From assembly GCF_002160495.1 (NCBI RefSeq), contig NZ_NFKR01000014.1, forward strand, positions 1 to 64,000: DNA of 64,000 nucleotides. Reading direction: 5' to 3'. This stretch comes from Erysipelatoclostridium sp. An173 (GTDB taxonomy: Bacteria; Bacillota_I; Bacilli_A; Erysipelotrichales; Coprobacillaceae). Below, piece by piece: positions 44,425 through 53,863 of the stretch. Below the pieces are notes generated by a model that was not told the DNA's origin, did not search any database, and was given only the letters and a program-made list of their open reading frames with translations. Each line of letters begins with the position of its first letter. The stretch's first letter is position 1. The translations under genes were made by a program, and so were the position numbers.

Positions 44425-45927
44425 ATGAAAAAGTTAAAAAAATTATTTTTGACAGCCATTACTTTATCAATGACATTAGGATTAAGTTTTGGTAGTGTTA
44501 GTGCAACAACTGGCTTAGAAGTACAATCAATTGTAGCTAATACTTTTGTAGGCGATGGTCAAAGAGAAGTGAGTTCTTTTGAAATTGAGGTTAATGATGC
44601 TAGTTTGATTGCTGATTTAACAGCAGATGATTTTGATATTACTAATAATGTTAGTTCTATTCCTTATGATTTAACAACAGGAGAAATGGTAACTGACTAT
44701 GTTGATGATGGTATTAGTATTGCCATTGAAGATAATACTATTGTAATGAATGTAAAATCATTCGATTATACTGGGAAATATAATGCCGATTTTACAAAAA
44801 ATCCATGGCAAATTACTTGTGAAAAATATCCGGAATTAAGCTTCAATAAGGATAATGTAACTGAATTAAAAACAAGAACATTGGATAATGTAATTAGAGG
44901 CGAATATACATATGCCGGTCTAACAAGAGAATATGCTTTATACTTACCAAAAAATAGTAACGGTAGCTATAAAACAGATGTACCATTAGTAGTTTGGAAC
45001 CATGGTGGTGGTGAATATGCTGGTGAAATAGAAAATACATTAGTTGCTAACCGTGGACTTACTGCATGGGTAGAAGCAGGTTATGAAACAGCAGTATTAG
45101 AAGTGCAAATTTCTAATGAAAATTATAGCTATGGAGCTGCCTTTGATGAATCTAAAAAGAAATTAATTGATCAAAATAACGCTTTACAAGCTGATTTGAT
45201 TAAACAATTAATAAACGATGGTTATGTAGATGCTAATCGTGTTTATGTAACTGGTGCATCTAGTGGTGGTGGAGCAACAATGAGATTTGCTATGCAATAT
45301 CCTGAACTTTTTGCTGGGGCTATAGCATGTTGTTCAATGGATCCAATTGTTTGGGTACATTACAATTATCAAGATTCATATGAACAAATAGTTGCTAATT
45401 TTGAAAACGCTTTTCAAGGAAATGTCTATACTTGGGATGAATCACAAGGACAAATGGTTGAAAAAGCAGTTGATACACAATCTTTAATTAATTTACCAAT
45501 ATATTTCACTCATGCTGAAAATGATACAACTTGTTCTGTTACAAGTTCTAAAGCAATGTATGAAGCATTAAATAATTTAGGTGCAAAAAATAATCATTTA
45601 ACAGTATGGAGCGATAGTGAAATGGCTGAAGATGGGATTGCACCACAAATATTACACTGGTCATGGGTAAAAGTGTTGAATCATAATGAAGAAGGTAGTC
45701 CAATGAACTGGTTATTTAAACAATCTAAAGAAGTAACTGAAGTTCCAGAAACTCCAACTGTTCCAGAAACGCCAGTAGTCGATGTACCAGCTGATCAAAA
45801 TCAACCAGTAGATCAAAAAGCAACAGCTGTAAAAACTGGTGATTCAAGTAATTCTGAAATATTTGTATGCTTAGCAGGATTAGCTATATTAGGTGGTTAT
45901 TTATCAACAAGAAAAAGATTTGAATAA
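44425..45927 (+). CDS. Secreted, wall-anchored esterase/depolymerase-type hydrolase
   Basis: ATG 44425 follows AGGAGGAG and opens a signal peptide (cleavage near VSA-TTG); 500 residues. A beta-sandwich N-terminal domain of the esterase-associated Ig-like type (about 28-155) precedes an alpha/beta hydrolase related to PHB depolymerases and CE1 esterases: WNHGGGEY (oxyanion), GASSGGGATM (nucleophile Ser), HAENDTTC (Asp) and QILHWSWVK (His). The C-terminus has Pro/Thr/Val repeats, VKTGDSS, a hydrophobic helix and RKRFE, the same non-LPxTG sorting signal as the GH20 protein. Substrate unknown, possibly acyl groups on glycans. Confidence 0.88.
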   Translation: MKKLKKLFLTAITLSMTLGLSFGSVSATTGLEVQSIVANTFVGDGQREVSSFEIEVNDASLIADLTADDFDITNNVSSIPYDLTTGEMVTDYVDDGISIAIEDNTIVMNVKSFDYTGKYNADFTKNPWQITCEKYPELSFNKDNVTELKTRTLDNVIRGEYTYAGLTREYALYLPKNSNGSYKTDVPLVVWNHGGGEYAGEIENTLVANRGLTAWVEAGYETAVLEVQISNENYSYGAAFDESKKKLIDQNNALQADLIKQLINDGYVDANRVYVTGASSGGGATMRFAMQYPELFAGAIACCSMDPIVWVHYNYQDSYEQIVANFENAFQGNVYTWDESQGQMVEKAVDTQSLINLPIYFTHAENDTTCSVTSSKAMYEALNNLGAKNNHLTVWSDSEMAEDGIAPQILHWSWVKVLNHNEEGSPMNWLFKQSKEVTEVPETPTVPETPVVDVPADQNQPVDQKATAVKTGDSSNSEIFVCLAGLAILGGYLSTRKRFE

Positions 45928-45950
45928 AATAATATCAAAAAATCGATGCA

Positions 45951-45977
45951 AAAAGGTGCTGGCTTGTAGCACCTTTT
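45951..45977 (+). terminator. Terminator of the esterase gene
   Basis: The 10-bp stem AAAAGGTGCT/AGCACCTTTT with a 7-base loop; the T's lie within the stem. Confidence 0.85.
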
Positions 45978-46054
45978 ACTATGGTTATAAAAAATAAGTG
46001 TGATATAATATTATTTAAAGTAATTATAATATCAATTAATTGAGGTGAATAAAT

Positions 46055-46837
46055 ATGATATATACAATGACGATTTTGGATAATGTTTTAGATATTGCAA
46101 ATAATTTTAATATTTCTAGTAATGATCGCTATATAGCTTATAAACTATTTGAATATTGTGATGAAATAGAAAAAATGACATTAACTGAATTTTTAGATAA
46201 GATAAATATAAGTACAAGTCAGTTTAAAAAATTTTACCAAAATTTAAATTGTAACAATTATAATGCTTTAAAAAAAAATATTACACTATGGTGTCAAATT
46301 CGTTTAGAACAATTAACTACACGTTGTAATTGGCAAAATATTATAAAAACTTCAAATATACTAATTAATTTAACTAATTATAAATCAGTAGAAGAATTTT
46401 TGGATATAAAAATAATCGATGATATTTGTTATCAAATAAAAAAATGCAATCGAGTTATATTGTATGGATCAGAGTCAATGGTTAGTTTAACGCATGATTT
46501 TCAAATAGATATGCGTTTGTTAGGAAAATTAGTAGTTAGAAGTTCATTAAATGAAGATAAAGCGATCTTTCCCAATACTGATGATTTTACTTGTTTTTTT
46601 TCTTTAACCGGACGGATAGTTAATGTATTAGGTGAGTCTACTAGAATAAATATTACTAATTCGATAAATAAAAAACTATTAATTACTCAGAATAATTCAA
46701 TAATAACAGCTGATTATATTTTACGGCTGAACATGAAAAATGAGTATTATGAAACATATTATATTGTATTATTTTATTTAGATGTTATTAAAACAAGATA
46801 CTATTATCTATATTATAAAAAGGAATGCGATAAATGA
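46055..46837 (+). CDS. MurR/RpiR-like regulator (first of an overlapping pair)
   Basis: A 260-residue protein with the RpiR outline: an N-terminal helix-turn-helix (about 15-75, TLTEFLDKINISTSQFKKF as recognition region) and a SIS-like domain (about 110-250, RVILYGSESMVSL). The SIS region is diverged; the usual Ser-rich phosphosugar loop is only partly kept. The ATG is 8 bases after GAGGTG. It overlaps the next gene by 4 bases (ATGA), and the two are paralogues. No sugar transporter or enzyme follows, so the targets are elsewhere. Confidence 0.75.
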   Translation: MIYTMTILDNVLDIANNFNISSNDRYIAYKLFEYCDEIEKMTLTEFLDKINISTSQFKKFYQNLNCNNYNALKKNITLWCQIRLEQLTTRCNWQNIIKTSNILINLTNYKSVEEFLDIKIIDDICYQIKKCNRVILYGSESMVSLTHDFQIDMRLLGKLVVRSSLNEDKAIFPNTDDFTCFFSLTGRIVNVLGESTRINITNSINKKLLITQNNSIITADYILRLNMKNEYYETYYIVLFYLDVIKTRYYYLYYKKECDK

Positions 46838-47568
46838 TTTTAGGTAAAATATTAATGATTCAATCAGCAAGTAAATACGGTAGTGTTGATTATCAAATTT
46901 GTAAAAGTGTGTTGAGATTAGGTAAAAATATTGAAAAATATACTATTGATCGATTTGTTCGTGAAATAGGGGTATCTAAAACATCATTAATTAGGTATTT
47001 AGACAATCTAGGAGTAAATACATTTTCTTTGTTTAAAGAAGTCGTTGTTTTAGAGAGTATCAAAGGACTTACAGCTTTAGAACAAAAAAAAGATGCCTCT
47101 CAAAAACAATTTGATTCTACTGTGATTAATCTAGCATATTTAATAAGTGAGGCTAATCGAATCTTGATTTTAGGTGATGGCAATTGTTTTGGTTTGATTT
47201 TGTATTTAAAAGGCTTTATTCATTTAGGCATAGATATGGAAATTCCAATATATTTAGGGAAAGAAGAGACTGTTTTTAAAGAATATGATTTAAAAGATGA
47301 TGATTTAGTTATTTTCGTAAGTTTGCATGAGACTTTTGAAAGTTTTTTAAATAGCCGAACAGTCTATTACAATGATATTAAATATTTTCAATTTGACTGC
47401 CCAAGTAAGGTTGTTTTTATAGGCGAAATTGATTTTTCCAAAACTTGTTTAGTAGATTATCAAATATCAATAGAAACTGACGGACCTTTATATTATCGAA
47501 AAGCAAGATTAGAACGTTTGTTTGAAGATACGTTAAGCTGTTTATGTTTAAATTATGACTATATTTAA
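46834..47568 (+). CDS. MurR/RpiR-like regulator (second of the pair)
   Basis: A 244-residue paralogue: helix-turn-helix at about 35-75 (TIDRFVREIGVSKTSLIRYL) and a SIS-like domain at about 105-235 (ANRILILGDGNCFGLILYLKG across two parts, then DDLVIFVSLHETFESFL). The opening GKILMIQSASKYGSVDYQICKS is alignable with the N-termini of the gene before it and of the broken gene at 5.3-6.0 kb. Heteromer formation with the coupled upstream product is possible. Confidence 0.75.
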   Translation: MILGKILMIQSASKYGSVDYQICKSVLRLGKNIEKYTIDRFVREIGVSKTSLIRYLDNLGVNTFSLFKEVVVLESIKGLTALEQKKDASQKQFDSTVINLAYLISEANRILILGDGNCFGLILYLKGFIHLGIDMEIPIYLGKEETVFKEYDLKDDDLVIFVSLHETFESFLNSRTVYYNDIKYFQFDCPSKVVFIGEIDFSKTCLVDYQISIETDGPLYYRKARLERLFEDTLSCLCLNYDYI

Positions 47569-47640
47569 GCTTATCATTATAATCGGTTGATTCTTATTGA
47601 TAGATTTTGGTATAATACATAGCATATTGGAGGCAATATT

Positions 47641-48345
47641 ATGCTTAAGTTAAATACGGATAAAAGTTTGAAAGTAATAAAGAAAATAATTACGTTGTTT
47701 ACAGCAGCAATGTTATTAACAGCGATTGTCTTTTTGTTTATTGGAAAAAATCCAGATCGTAAAGGACGGTTAATTTTTACTATTGGGCAATTATTGTTAA
47801 TGATGGTAATAATAATTTTACCTGAACAGTTAAAAGAAAGAATTGGGTTAAAAATACCATTATTATTAGAAACGACATTAACGGTATTTGCTTTTTGTGG
47901 CTTTGTTCTTGGTGATGTTTTTGATTTCTATGGCAAGATTCCGGTCTGGGATTCGATTTTACATGCATTTTCAGGCGTTGTTTTATCATATGTTGGGATA
48001 GTTTTATTAGAGTTTTTTGTAAAAAAAGATAATGTGAATATTTCGATGGGAAATATTTGGATCTGTATTAGTGTTGTTTTATTTTCACTATCATTAGGTG
48101 CTTTATGGGAGATTGGTGAATATTTAGTAGATGATGTTTTTAAAACGAACAATCAACAATATATGAAAACTACACGTGGAACGTTATATAAAACAACCGA
48201 TGAGCCTTTAGTTGGTCATGAAGCACTAGCGGATACGATGAAAGATTTAATGCTTGATTTGGCAGGTGCTACTGCCGTTGCTACAATATCATTTTGTAAA
48301 GAAGATTATAAACGTAAAAAGAACAAAAGAACAATAGAAGATTAA
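47641..48345 (+). CDS. Membrane protein, YjdF/DUF2238-like
   Basis: A 234-residue protein with about six hydrophobic helices (about 14-34, 42-60, 68-88, 100-122, 135-160 and a weaker one near 205-220). The motif GDVFDFYGKIPVWDSILHAFSG and the later GALWEIGEYLVDD resemble the DUF2238/YjdF group of membrane proteins of unknown function, with conserved His, Asp and Glu facing the membrane. A GGAGG site precedes the ATG. It has its own terminator. Confidence 0.75.
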   Translation: MLKLNTDKSLKVIKKIITLFTAAMLLTAIVFLFIGKNPDRKGRLIFTIGQLLLMMVIIILPEQLKERIGLKIPLLLETTLTVFAFCGFVLGDVFDFYGKIPVWDSILHAFSGVVLSYVGIVLLEFFVKKDNVNISMGNIWICISVVLFSLSLGALWEIGEYLVDDVFKTNNQQYMKTTRGTLYKTTDEPLVGHEALADTMKDLMLDLAGATAVATISFCKEDYKRKKNKRTIED

Positions 48346-48367
48346 AGCCCCTAGAATATGGGGCTTT
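48344..48367 (+). terminator. Terminator of the YjdF-like gene
   Basis: The stem AAAGCCCC/GGGGCTTT with an 8-base loop overlaps the stop region and is followed by TTT. Confidence 0.9.
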
Positions 48368-48401
48368 TTTGTGTTAGAATATGGCGTGAAGGAGTGAGAA
48401 T

Positions 48402-48884
48402 ATGTATCGAATTGGACAATCAACAGATATTCATCAATTAGTACCAGGTCGAAAGTTAATAATTGGTGGCGTTGAAATTGAATCAGAATTAGGCTTATTA
48501 GGTCATAGTGATGCCGATGTTTTAAGTCATGCCGTAATTGAAAGTATTATCGGTGCTTTAGGCTTAGGCGATATTGGTAAACATTTTAGTGATACTGATG
48601 AACGTTATAAAGGAATTAGTTCACTTGTTTTAATGGAAAAAACCTATGAAATGATGGATGAGCGAGGTTATGAAATCAGTAATCTTGATGCCCTTATTTT
48701 GATTGAAAAACCAAAGATGGCACCTCACATTCCAACAATGAAAGCAAACATTAGCCGGATTTTAAAATGTGATCCAGATAGAATCAATATTAAAGCTACT
48801 CGTGGTGAAAAATTAGGCTTTGTCGGTAAAAGTGAAGGAGCTGTCAGCCAATGTGTAGTAATGTTAAAAAAGAAAGGAATATAA
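48402..48884 (+). CDS. ispF: 2-C-methyl-D-erythritol 2,4-cyclodiphosphate synthase
   Basis: IspF is the fifth enzyme of the MEP isoprenoid pathway. The 160-residue protein has the metal site in GQSTDIHQL (about 5-13), [14 protein letters not shown] (about 34-47) and the [11 protein letters not shown] loop; the C-terminal [15 protein letters not shown] block is typical. ispD does not precede it. It starts 2 bases before gltX's region ends the gene, i.e. gltX follows after one base, as in the Bacillus ispDF-gltX cluster. Confidence 0.97.
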   Translation: MYRIGQSTDIHQLVPGRKLIIGGVEIESELGLLGHSDADVLSHAVIESIIGALGLGDIGKHFSDTDERYKGISSLVLMEKTYEMMDERGYEISNLDALILIEKPKMAPHIPTMKANISRILKCDPDRINIKATRGEKLGFVGKSEGAVSQCVVMLKKKGI

Positions 48885-48885
48885 G

Positions 48886-50316
48886 ATGGAAAAAGTAAGA
48901 GTAAGATATGCTCCTAGTCCAACTGGACATTTGCATATCGGTGGTGCAAGAACTGCATTATTTAATTATTTATTTGCAAAACACTATGATGGAGATTTTA
49001 TTTTTAGATTAGAAGACACTGATATTGAAAGAAATATTGAAGGTGGTGAAGCTAGTCAGTTAGATAATTTAGCTTGGTTAGGAATTGTTCCTGATGAATC
49101 ACCTTTAAATCCTAATCCAAAATATGCTCCATATCGTCAAATGGAACGTTTGGATATTTATCGTAAATATGCTAACGAATTATTACAGCGTGGTTTAGCT
49201 TATAAATGTTTCTGTACACCAGAAGAATTAGATGCTGAACATGAACGTCAAGTTGCTGCTGGAAAAGCGCCAATGTACAATGGAAAATGTCGTAACTTAA
49301 CAGCTGAAGAAGTGGCTGAAAAAGAAGCAGCTGGAATTCCTTATACAATCAGACTTAGAGTACCAGAAAATAAAACTTATGAATTTGAAGATATGATTCG
49401 TGGCCATGTATCATTTGAATCAAATGATATTGGCGATTGGGTAATTGTTAAAGCAAATGGTATTCCTACATACAATTTTGCAGTAGTTATTGATGATCAT
49501 ACTATGGATATTACACATGTTTTTAGAGGTGAAGAACATCTAAGTAATACTCCAAAACAATTAATGCTTTATGAAATGTTTGGTTGGCAACCACCAATCT
49601 ATGGACATATGACATTAATTGTTAATGAACAAAGAAAAAAATTATCAAAACGTGATGAAAGTATCATGCAATTTGTTTCTCAATATAAAGATGAAGGTTA
49701 TTTACCAGATGCAATGTTTAATTTCATGGCATTATTAGGATGGTCACCAGAAGGAGAACAAGAAATTTTTACTAAAGAAGAATTAATTAAAGAATTTAGT
49801 GAAAAACGTCTTTCAAAATCACCTTCAATGTTTGATAAAAATAAATTAACATGGGTTAATAACCGTTATATTAAAGAAAGATCATTAGAAGATGTAGTAG
49901 CTTTATGTCGTCCTTATTTAGAAGAAGCATATGATCTATCAACAAAAAGTGAACAATGGATCAATGATTTAATTGCTACTTATCATGATCAATTGTCATA
50001 TGGTAAAGAAATTGTAGGATTAGTTGATTTATTCTTTAATGATGAATTAGTATTAGATGATGAAGCTAAAGAATTTATGAAAGATGAAAGTATTCCTAAT
50101 ACATTGGCAGTATTTAAAAAACATTTAGAAGCTGTTGAAGATTTTACTAAAGAAAATGTTCAAGCTTGTATCAAAGCAACTCAAAAAGAAGCTAAAGTGC
50201 GTGGAAAAATGTTATATATGCCACTAAGAATTGCAACTACTGGAATTATGCATGGTCCTGATTTAGCTAGTTCAATTTGTTTATTAGGAAAAGAAAAAGT
50301 ATTATCTCGTTTATAA
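48886..50316 (+). CDS. gltX: Glutamyl-tRNA synthetase
   Basis: A class I tRNA synthetase of 476 residues. The HIGH motif is in [17 protein letters not shown] (about 11-27), and KLSKRDES (about 250) is the KMSKS-type motif. The [11 protein letters not shown] block lies in the insertion that carries zinc cysteines in some GluRS. In bacteria without GlnRS it also charges tRNA-Gln; this cannot be judged here. AAAGGAATA precedes the ATG. Confidence 0.97.
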   Translation: MEKVRVRYAPSPTGHLHIGGARTALFNYLFAKHYDGDFIFRLEDTDIERNIEGGEASQLDNLAWLGIVPDESPLNPNPKYAPYRQMERLDIYRKYANELLQRGLAYKCFCTPEELDAEHERQVAAGKAPMYNGKCRNLTAEEVAEKEAAGIPYTIRLRVPENKTYEFEDMIRGHVSFESNDIGDWVIVKANGIPTYNFAVVIDDHTMDITHVFRGEEHLSNTPKQLMLYEMFGWQPPIYGHMTLIVNEQRKKLSKRDESIMQFVSQYKDEGYLPDAMFNFMALLGWSPEGEQEIFTKEELIKEFSEKRLSKSPSMFDKNKLTWVNNRYIKERSLEDVVALCRPYLEEAYDLSTKSEQWINDLIATYHDQLSYGKEIVGLVDLFFNDELVLDDEAKEFMKDESIPNTLAVFKKHLEAVEDFTKENVQACIKATQKEAKVRGKMLYMPLRIATTGIMHGPDLASSICLLGKEKVLSRL

Positions 50317-50340
50317 ATATATAATAATTGTATTTTATTA

Positions 50341-50365
50341 AATCCACTAGATTGATCTGGTGGAT
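50341..50365 (+). terminator. Terminator of ispF-gltX
   Basis: The stem AATCCACTAGAT/ATCTGGTGGATT (one mismatch or G-T pair) is followed by TTTTTT. Confidence 0.92.
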
Positions 50366-50678
50366 TTTTTTTAAAACCAAAAATTATTTTTTAATCATAA
50401 ATGTTTGGAAATACTATAGTTTATAAAGTGAGTATATGTGGATATTTTTTTAGATAAATAATCGTAATATTCGATTTAATATTGGTGAGATGGTATAATA
50501 AATATAGAGGGTTTAATCTAAAGTTCATATAGATTAAGTATGATATGTATCGAGCATAATGATTAAAAATTATAAGATATAAAAACTCTTAATTATTGAT
50601 TATTATCATTGATTTTTGTATTGAAAAAGACTAATATATTCCGTGAACAAATTTATTGGAAAAGGAGATGATGATGAC
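50366..50678 (+). promoter_or_regulatory. Promoter and long leader of the DUF5011-rhomboid operon
   Basis: An extended -10, TG-g-TATAAT (50491-50499), starts a leader of about 170 bases. Near its 5' end TTAATCT (50513-50519) and AGATTAA (50531-50537) form a hairpin. The rest is AT-rich; no terminator or known riboswitch is seen. Confidence 0.5.
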
Positions 50679-51479
50679 GTGAAAAATAGAATTGTTGCCG
50701 CAATTTTAGTTTTTTTTATCATCGTTGATACAATGCTGATTGCCTGTGCTTTTGATGTTTCTCCTTTGACAATAAAACGTGATGTTTTTGTCTATGAATA
50801 TGGAAGTGAGATTTCTAATTTGCCACAGGATTATGTTAATGCTAACGAAGAAATATTAAAACAGGTAGAATTGGATTTTTCAGATTTGAAAAATGAAATA
50901 GGAAGATATCAAGTAGCTGCAACATATTTGGGTGTTGAATATCCTTTTGAAATCGAAATTGTTGATACAACTAAACCGGTATTTACTTTAAAAGCAGTAA
51001 CATTCAATGTTGCTTTGAATACTGAAGTTTATGCAATTGACTTAATTGAAACAGTCGAAGATAATTCTGAATATACAGCATATTTTAAAGATAAAAATGG
51101 CGAAATCGCTACTTATAAAATTTTTAGTGAAAAAGGTTCTTATGTTGAAAAAATCTTTGTCGAGGATAGTGCTGGAAATGAATCAGCCCAATTAAGAGTT
51201 AAAATAGTTGTTGGTCAAAATGGTAATAATCCAACATTATCTGGTATTGATGATGTCGAGATTTTAAAAGATACATTGTTTGATCCATTAAACGGTGTAA
51301 CTGCAACAGATGGAAATGGCAATGATATTACAAGTAAAATAAAAATCCTAAAAAATAATGTTGATACCAAAGAAGAAGGAGAATATGAAGTAATCTATTC
51401 GGTTACTAATGATAAAGGAAATACGTTACAAAGAACTAGAAAGGTAACAGTTTTAAAATCAAAAAAGTCAGGTGATTAA
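50679..51479 (+). CDS. Membrane-tethered or secreted DUF5011 Ig-like protein
   Basis: GTG 50679 is 11 bases after AAAGGAG and directly opens a hydrophobic segment; the GTG at 50643 would add a charged DDDD stretch, so it is rejected. 266 residues. One N-terminal helix (about 4-24, ending in LIACAFD) is followed by about three Ig-like domains; the last two (opening TTKPVFTLK and NNPTLSGIDDVEI) are DUF5011-type like those of the NlpC/P60 protein. No catalytic domain is present. A rhomboid protease gene starts 2 bases after its stop codon; the helix has small residues near its outer end, as in rhomboid substrates. Confidence 0.8.
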   Translation: MKNRIVAAILVFFIIVDTMLIACAFDVSPLTIKRDVFVYEYGSEISNLPQDYVNANEEILKQVELDFSDLKNEIGRYQVAATYLGVEYPFEIEIVDTTKPVFTLKAVTFNVALNTEVYAIDLIETVEDNSEYTAYFKDKNGEIATYKIFSEKGSYVEKIFVEDSAGNESAQLRVKIVVGQNGNNPTLSGIDDVEILKDTLFDPLNGVTATDGNGNDITSKIKILKNNVDTKEEGEYEVIYSVTNDKGNTLQRTRKVTVLKSKKSGD

Positions 51480-51481
51480 AG

Positions 51482-52060
51482 TTGATAACAAATGCGATAA
51501 TTATAATATCGATTATAATATTTATCATTATTAATTTTGTTGATAAAAGTGATGATAAAGTTTCATTAGCAATTAAATATGGGGCATTTTACATGCCAAG
51601 GATTGAAATAAAAAAGGAATATTGGCGGTTTATAACTGCCAATTTTGTTCATATTGATATTTTGCATATTTTTATGAATGTGTACTGTATATATAATTTA
51701 GGTCATTTTTTTGAATATATTTTAGGAACAGGTCAATATTTATATTTAATTTTAGTAACTTGTATAGCTACTAGTTTGGCTTGTTATTATCAAGGAAAGC
51801 ATTCTGTATCTAGCTACAACACTGTTACTTTGGGAGCTAGTGGTATTTTTTATGGCTATTTAGGAGCGATGATTGCTTTAGGTTTATTTGTTGGTGGATA
51901 TTTTGAATATATGTTACAACAGTACTTATATATAATTGTTATAAATATAGCTTTTACACTTATGAATCGTCAAGTATCTAAAGCGGGTCATTTAGGTGGT
52001 TTAATTGGTGGCTTTTTAGCAATGATGTTATTGATCTGGTGTATGTCATGGCGATTTTAG
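51482..52060 (+). CDS. Rhomboid-family intramembrane serine protease
   Basis: A 192-residue polytopic protein of about six helices. The catalytic Ser is in LGASGIFYGYLGA (about 120), the catalytic His in GHLGGLIGG (about 170), and HIFMNVYCIYNLG (about 61-73) is the helix-2 block with the His and Asn of the oxyanion hole. WRFITANFVH is the L1 loop motif. The start is TTG, 7 bases after CAGGTGA. Rhomboids cut membrane helices of other proteins; the coupled upstream product is the obvious candidate substrate. Confidence 0.92.
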   Translation: MITNAIIIISIIIFIIINFVDKSDDKVSLAIKYGAFYMPRIEIKKEYWRFITANFVHIDILHIFMNVYCIYNLGHFFEYILGTGQYLYLILVTCIATSLACYYQGKHSVSSYNTVTLGASGIFYGYLGAMIALGLFVGGYFEYMLQQYLYIIVINIAFTLMNRQVSKAGHLGGLIGGFLAMMLLIWCMSWRF

Positions 52061-52479
52061 TTGATGGTGATGCTTGTCCAGATCTTGATTTAATAAAAGA
52101 TGTGGCAATCAAAAAAGCTCAAAAGATGATTGTGTATGTTGATTATAGTCATAATATTTTGGATGATTATTTTGTTACTGTTTTTTGTGAAAATGGTAAA
52201 GATAATGTTGATTTAGCGTTATTTAATGATATTAAAGAAGATGATATTGTTATTACTCAAGATTATGGATTGGCTTCATTAGCATTGACTAGAAAGGCTA
52301 AGGTTTTGCATGTTTCCGGAAAAATAATCGATAATGATAATATTGATGAATTGTTATTGTCACGTTATTTATCAAGTAAAGAAAGAAGGTCTAATGTTCA
52401 TTTGAAAGGGCCTAAAAAAAGAGATAGTGAAGTTCGAAAGTATTTTTTAGAACAATTAGAAAGAGTCTTGGATGTATAA
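52048..52479 (+). CDS. YaiI/YqxD-family protein (DUF188)
   Basis: A 143-residue PIN-like domain of the UPF0178 family, possibly a nuclease, function unproven. VDGDACP (about 5-11) and DIVITQDYGLASLAL (acidic residues of the PIN site) are the family blocks. ATG 52048 matches the family start; GTG 52039 is less likely. It overlaps the rhomboid gene by 13 bases, so it is in the same operon. Confidence 0.9.
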   Translation: MAILVDGDACPDLDLIKDVAIKKAQKMIVYVDYSHNILDDYFVTVFCENGKDNVDLALFNDIKEDDIVITQDYGLASLALTRKAKVLHVSGKIIDNDNIDELLLSRYLSSKERRSNVHLKGPKKRDSEVRKYFLEQLERVLDV

Positions 52480-52494
52480 ATGATTTTATACATC
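52471..52494 (+). terminator. Terminator of the rhomboid operon
   Basis: The 10-bp stem GATGTATAAA/TTTATACATC with a 4-base loop overlaps the stop codon and is followed by TTTTTT. Confidence 0.92.
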
Positions 52495-52615
52495 TTTTTT
52501 GTATAATAACAACTTTTAAGTTAACAATAATAATATTAATTATCACATTGATTGATATAAAAGAATATATCTTATATAATTGCAATATTATGGTAATAAG
52601 GAGAAAAGTATCGGT

Positions 52616-53806
52616 ATGGATTTCAATGTTTATTTTAAAGAGGTATTAGATCATATTCATTCAGGGGTGCTTTATTGTAAAAATGATCCCTATTCAACAA
52701 TAATCTATGCTAATGATTACTTTTATAAAATGATTGGTTATACTGCTAAAGAGATTAAAGATAATTTTGATAATCGTTTTGCTGATTTAGTAGTTGATGA
52801 TGTATCGGCAATATTAATTGCTATTGATGAAAAGATTTCTAAAAAAGAAGATTTGGATTTTGAATTTAGATTAAGAAAGAAAAATGGCGAAATTTTTTGG
52901 GTTCATGATACTGCTAAATATGATCGTGATAATAATTGCTGGTATGTAACTATTATGGATATTACTGAAATGAAAAGTCTGGATTATGAACGCGAACGAT
53001 TAGAATTTTATTTAAATAGTATTCCTAATAAAATAGTAATTAGTAATGCCCAAGGTGAAATCATTTATAAAAATAAACGAGCTCAAAACTGTGATTATTA
53101 TAATCAAGAAGCTAAGACATTTAAAGAATTAATTGGTAGTCATGTTTTAGGGCAAAGTTATGATGATATTTTTAATGCTGTAATTCATGGACAAACTATT
53201 AATTATGAAACAAGATTTCGCAGTCAGTTTGAATTTATTGGTCATGATAAGAATTATTTAATTCCAATTACTACTAAAGATAAAAAAGGTGTTAATTATA
53301 TGCAGGTTAGTAAAAACTTGTTGAAATATAGTGATAGTTTGACATTGTTTCCGACCAGGTTAATGTTTGAATACTATTACAAAAAGTATTTTCAAATTAA
53401 TCAGAATAAAGATGGTTATCTTTGTATTGTTGATCTTGATGATTTTAAAGCAATAAATGATAATTATGGTCACAATGTTGGTGATGAAGTTATTTGTGCA
53501 ACAGCCTCAAGAATTGTTTTGTTGTTAGAACGTGAGGATTATGTTTGTCGTTATGGTGGGGATGAGTTCGTCATTTTATTTTTAAATTGTGATAAAGAAA
53601 AAGTTGTTCAAAAAATAGAACGGCTTTTAAAGATGAGTAAAAAAACATTGGTCTTAAAGGGAAATAAAATTTGTTTAGGATATAGTGTTGGAGTAACAGC
53701 TGTGGATAATACAATTGATTTTAATCAGGCTTTCCAAAAAGCTGATCAAGCTTTGTATGAAGTTAAGCAAAGTGGTAAAAATCAAGTCATGTTTTTCAAA
53801 AATTAA
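52616..53806 (+). CDS. PAS-GGDEF diguanylate cyclase
   Basis: A soluble 396-residue protein. A PAS domain (about 8-115, with IIYANDYFYKMIGY and FWVHDTAKYD) is followed by a second, less clear PAS-like region (about 125-225) and a GGDEF domain (about 240-396) with VDLDDFKAINDNYGH and an intact CRYGGDEFVILF. The I-site RxxD upstream is not kept (RED-Y), so product inhibition may be absent. No membrane helix. ATG 52616 is 12 bases from GGAG; a TTG at 52580 is an alternative. It is the only c-di-GMP gene in the window. Confidence 0.9.
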   Translation: MDFNVYFKEVLDHIHSGVLYCKNDPYSTIIYANDYFYKMIGYTAKEIKDNFDNRFADLVVDDVSAILIAIDEKISKKEDLDFEFRLRKKNGEIFWVHDTAKYDRDNNCWYVTIMDITEMKSLDYERERLEFYLNSIPNKIVISNAQGEIIYKNKRAQNCDYYNQEAKTFKELIGSHVLGQSYDDIFNAVIHGQTINYETRFRSQFEFIGHDKNYLIPITTKDKKGVNYMQVSKNLLKYSDSLTLFPTRLMFEYYYKKYFQINQNKDGYLCIVDLDDFKAINDNYGHNVGDEVICATASRIVLLLEREDYVCRYGGDEFVILFLNCDKEKVVQKIERLLKMSKKTLVLKGNKICLGYSVGVTAVDNTIDFNQAFQKADQALYEVKQSGKNQVMFFKN

Positions 53807-53817
53807 AACACCAAAAT

Positions 53818-53853
53818 AAAACTTCTCTAAGTAATCTTAACTAGAGAAGTTTT
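53818..53853. terminator. Bidirectional terminator between the GGDEF gene and asnB
   Basis: The perfect 12-bp stem AAAACTTCTCTA/TAGAGAAGTTTT has T-rich ends on both strands and sits between two convergent genes. Confidence 0.93.
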
Positions 53854-53863
53854 ATTATTAAGT

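Noticed and set aside
50643-50678. Longer N-terminus of the DUF5011 protein from GTG 50643
   Set aside because: It would place a ribosome site and an acidic stretch inside the protein before the signal helix; GTG 50679 fits better.
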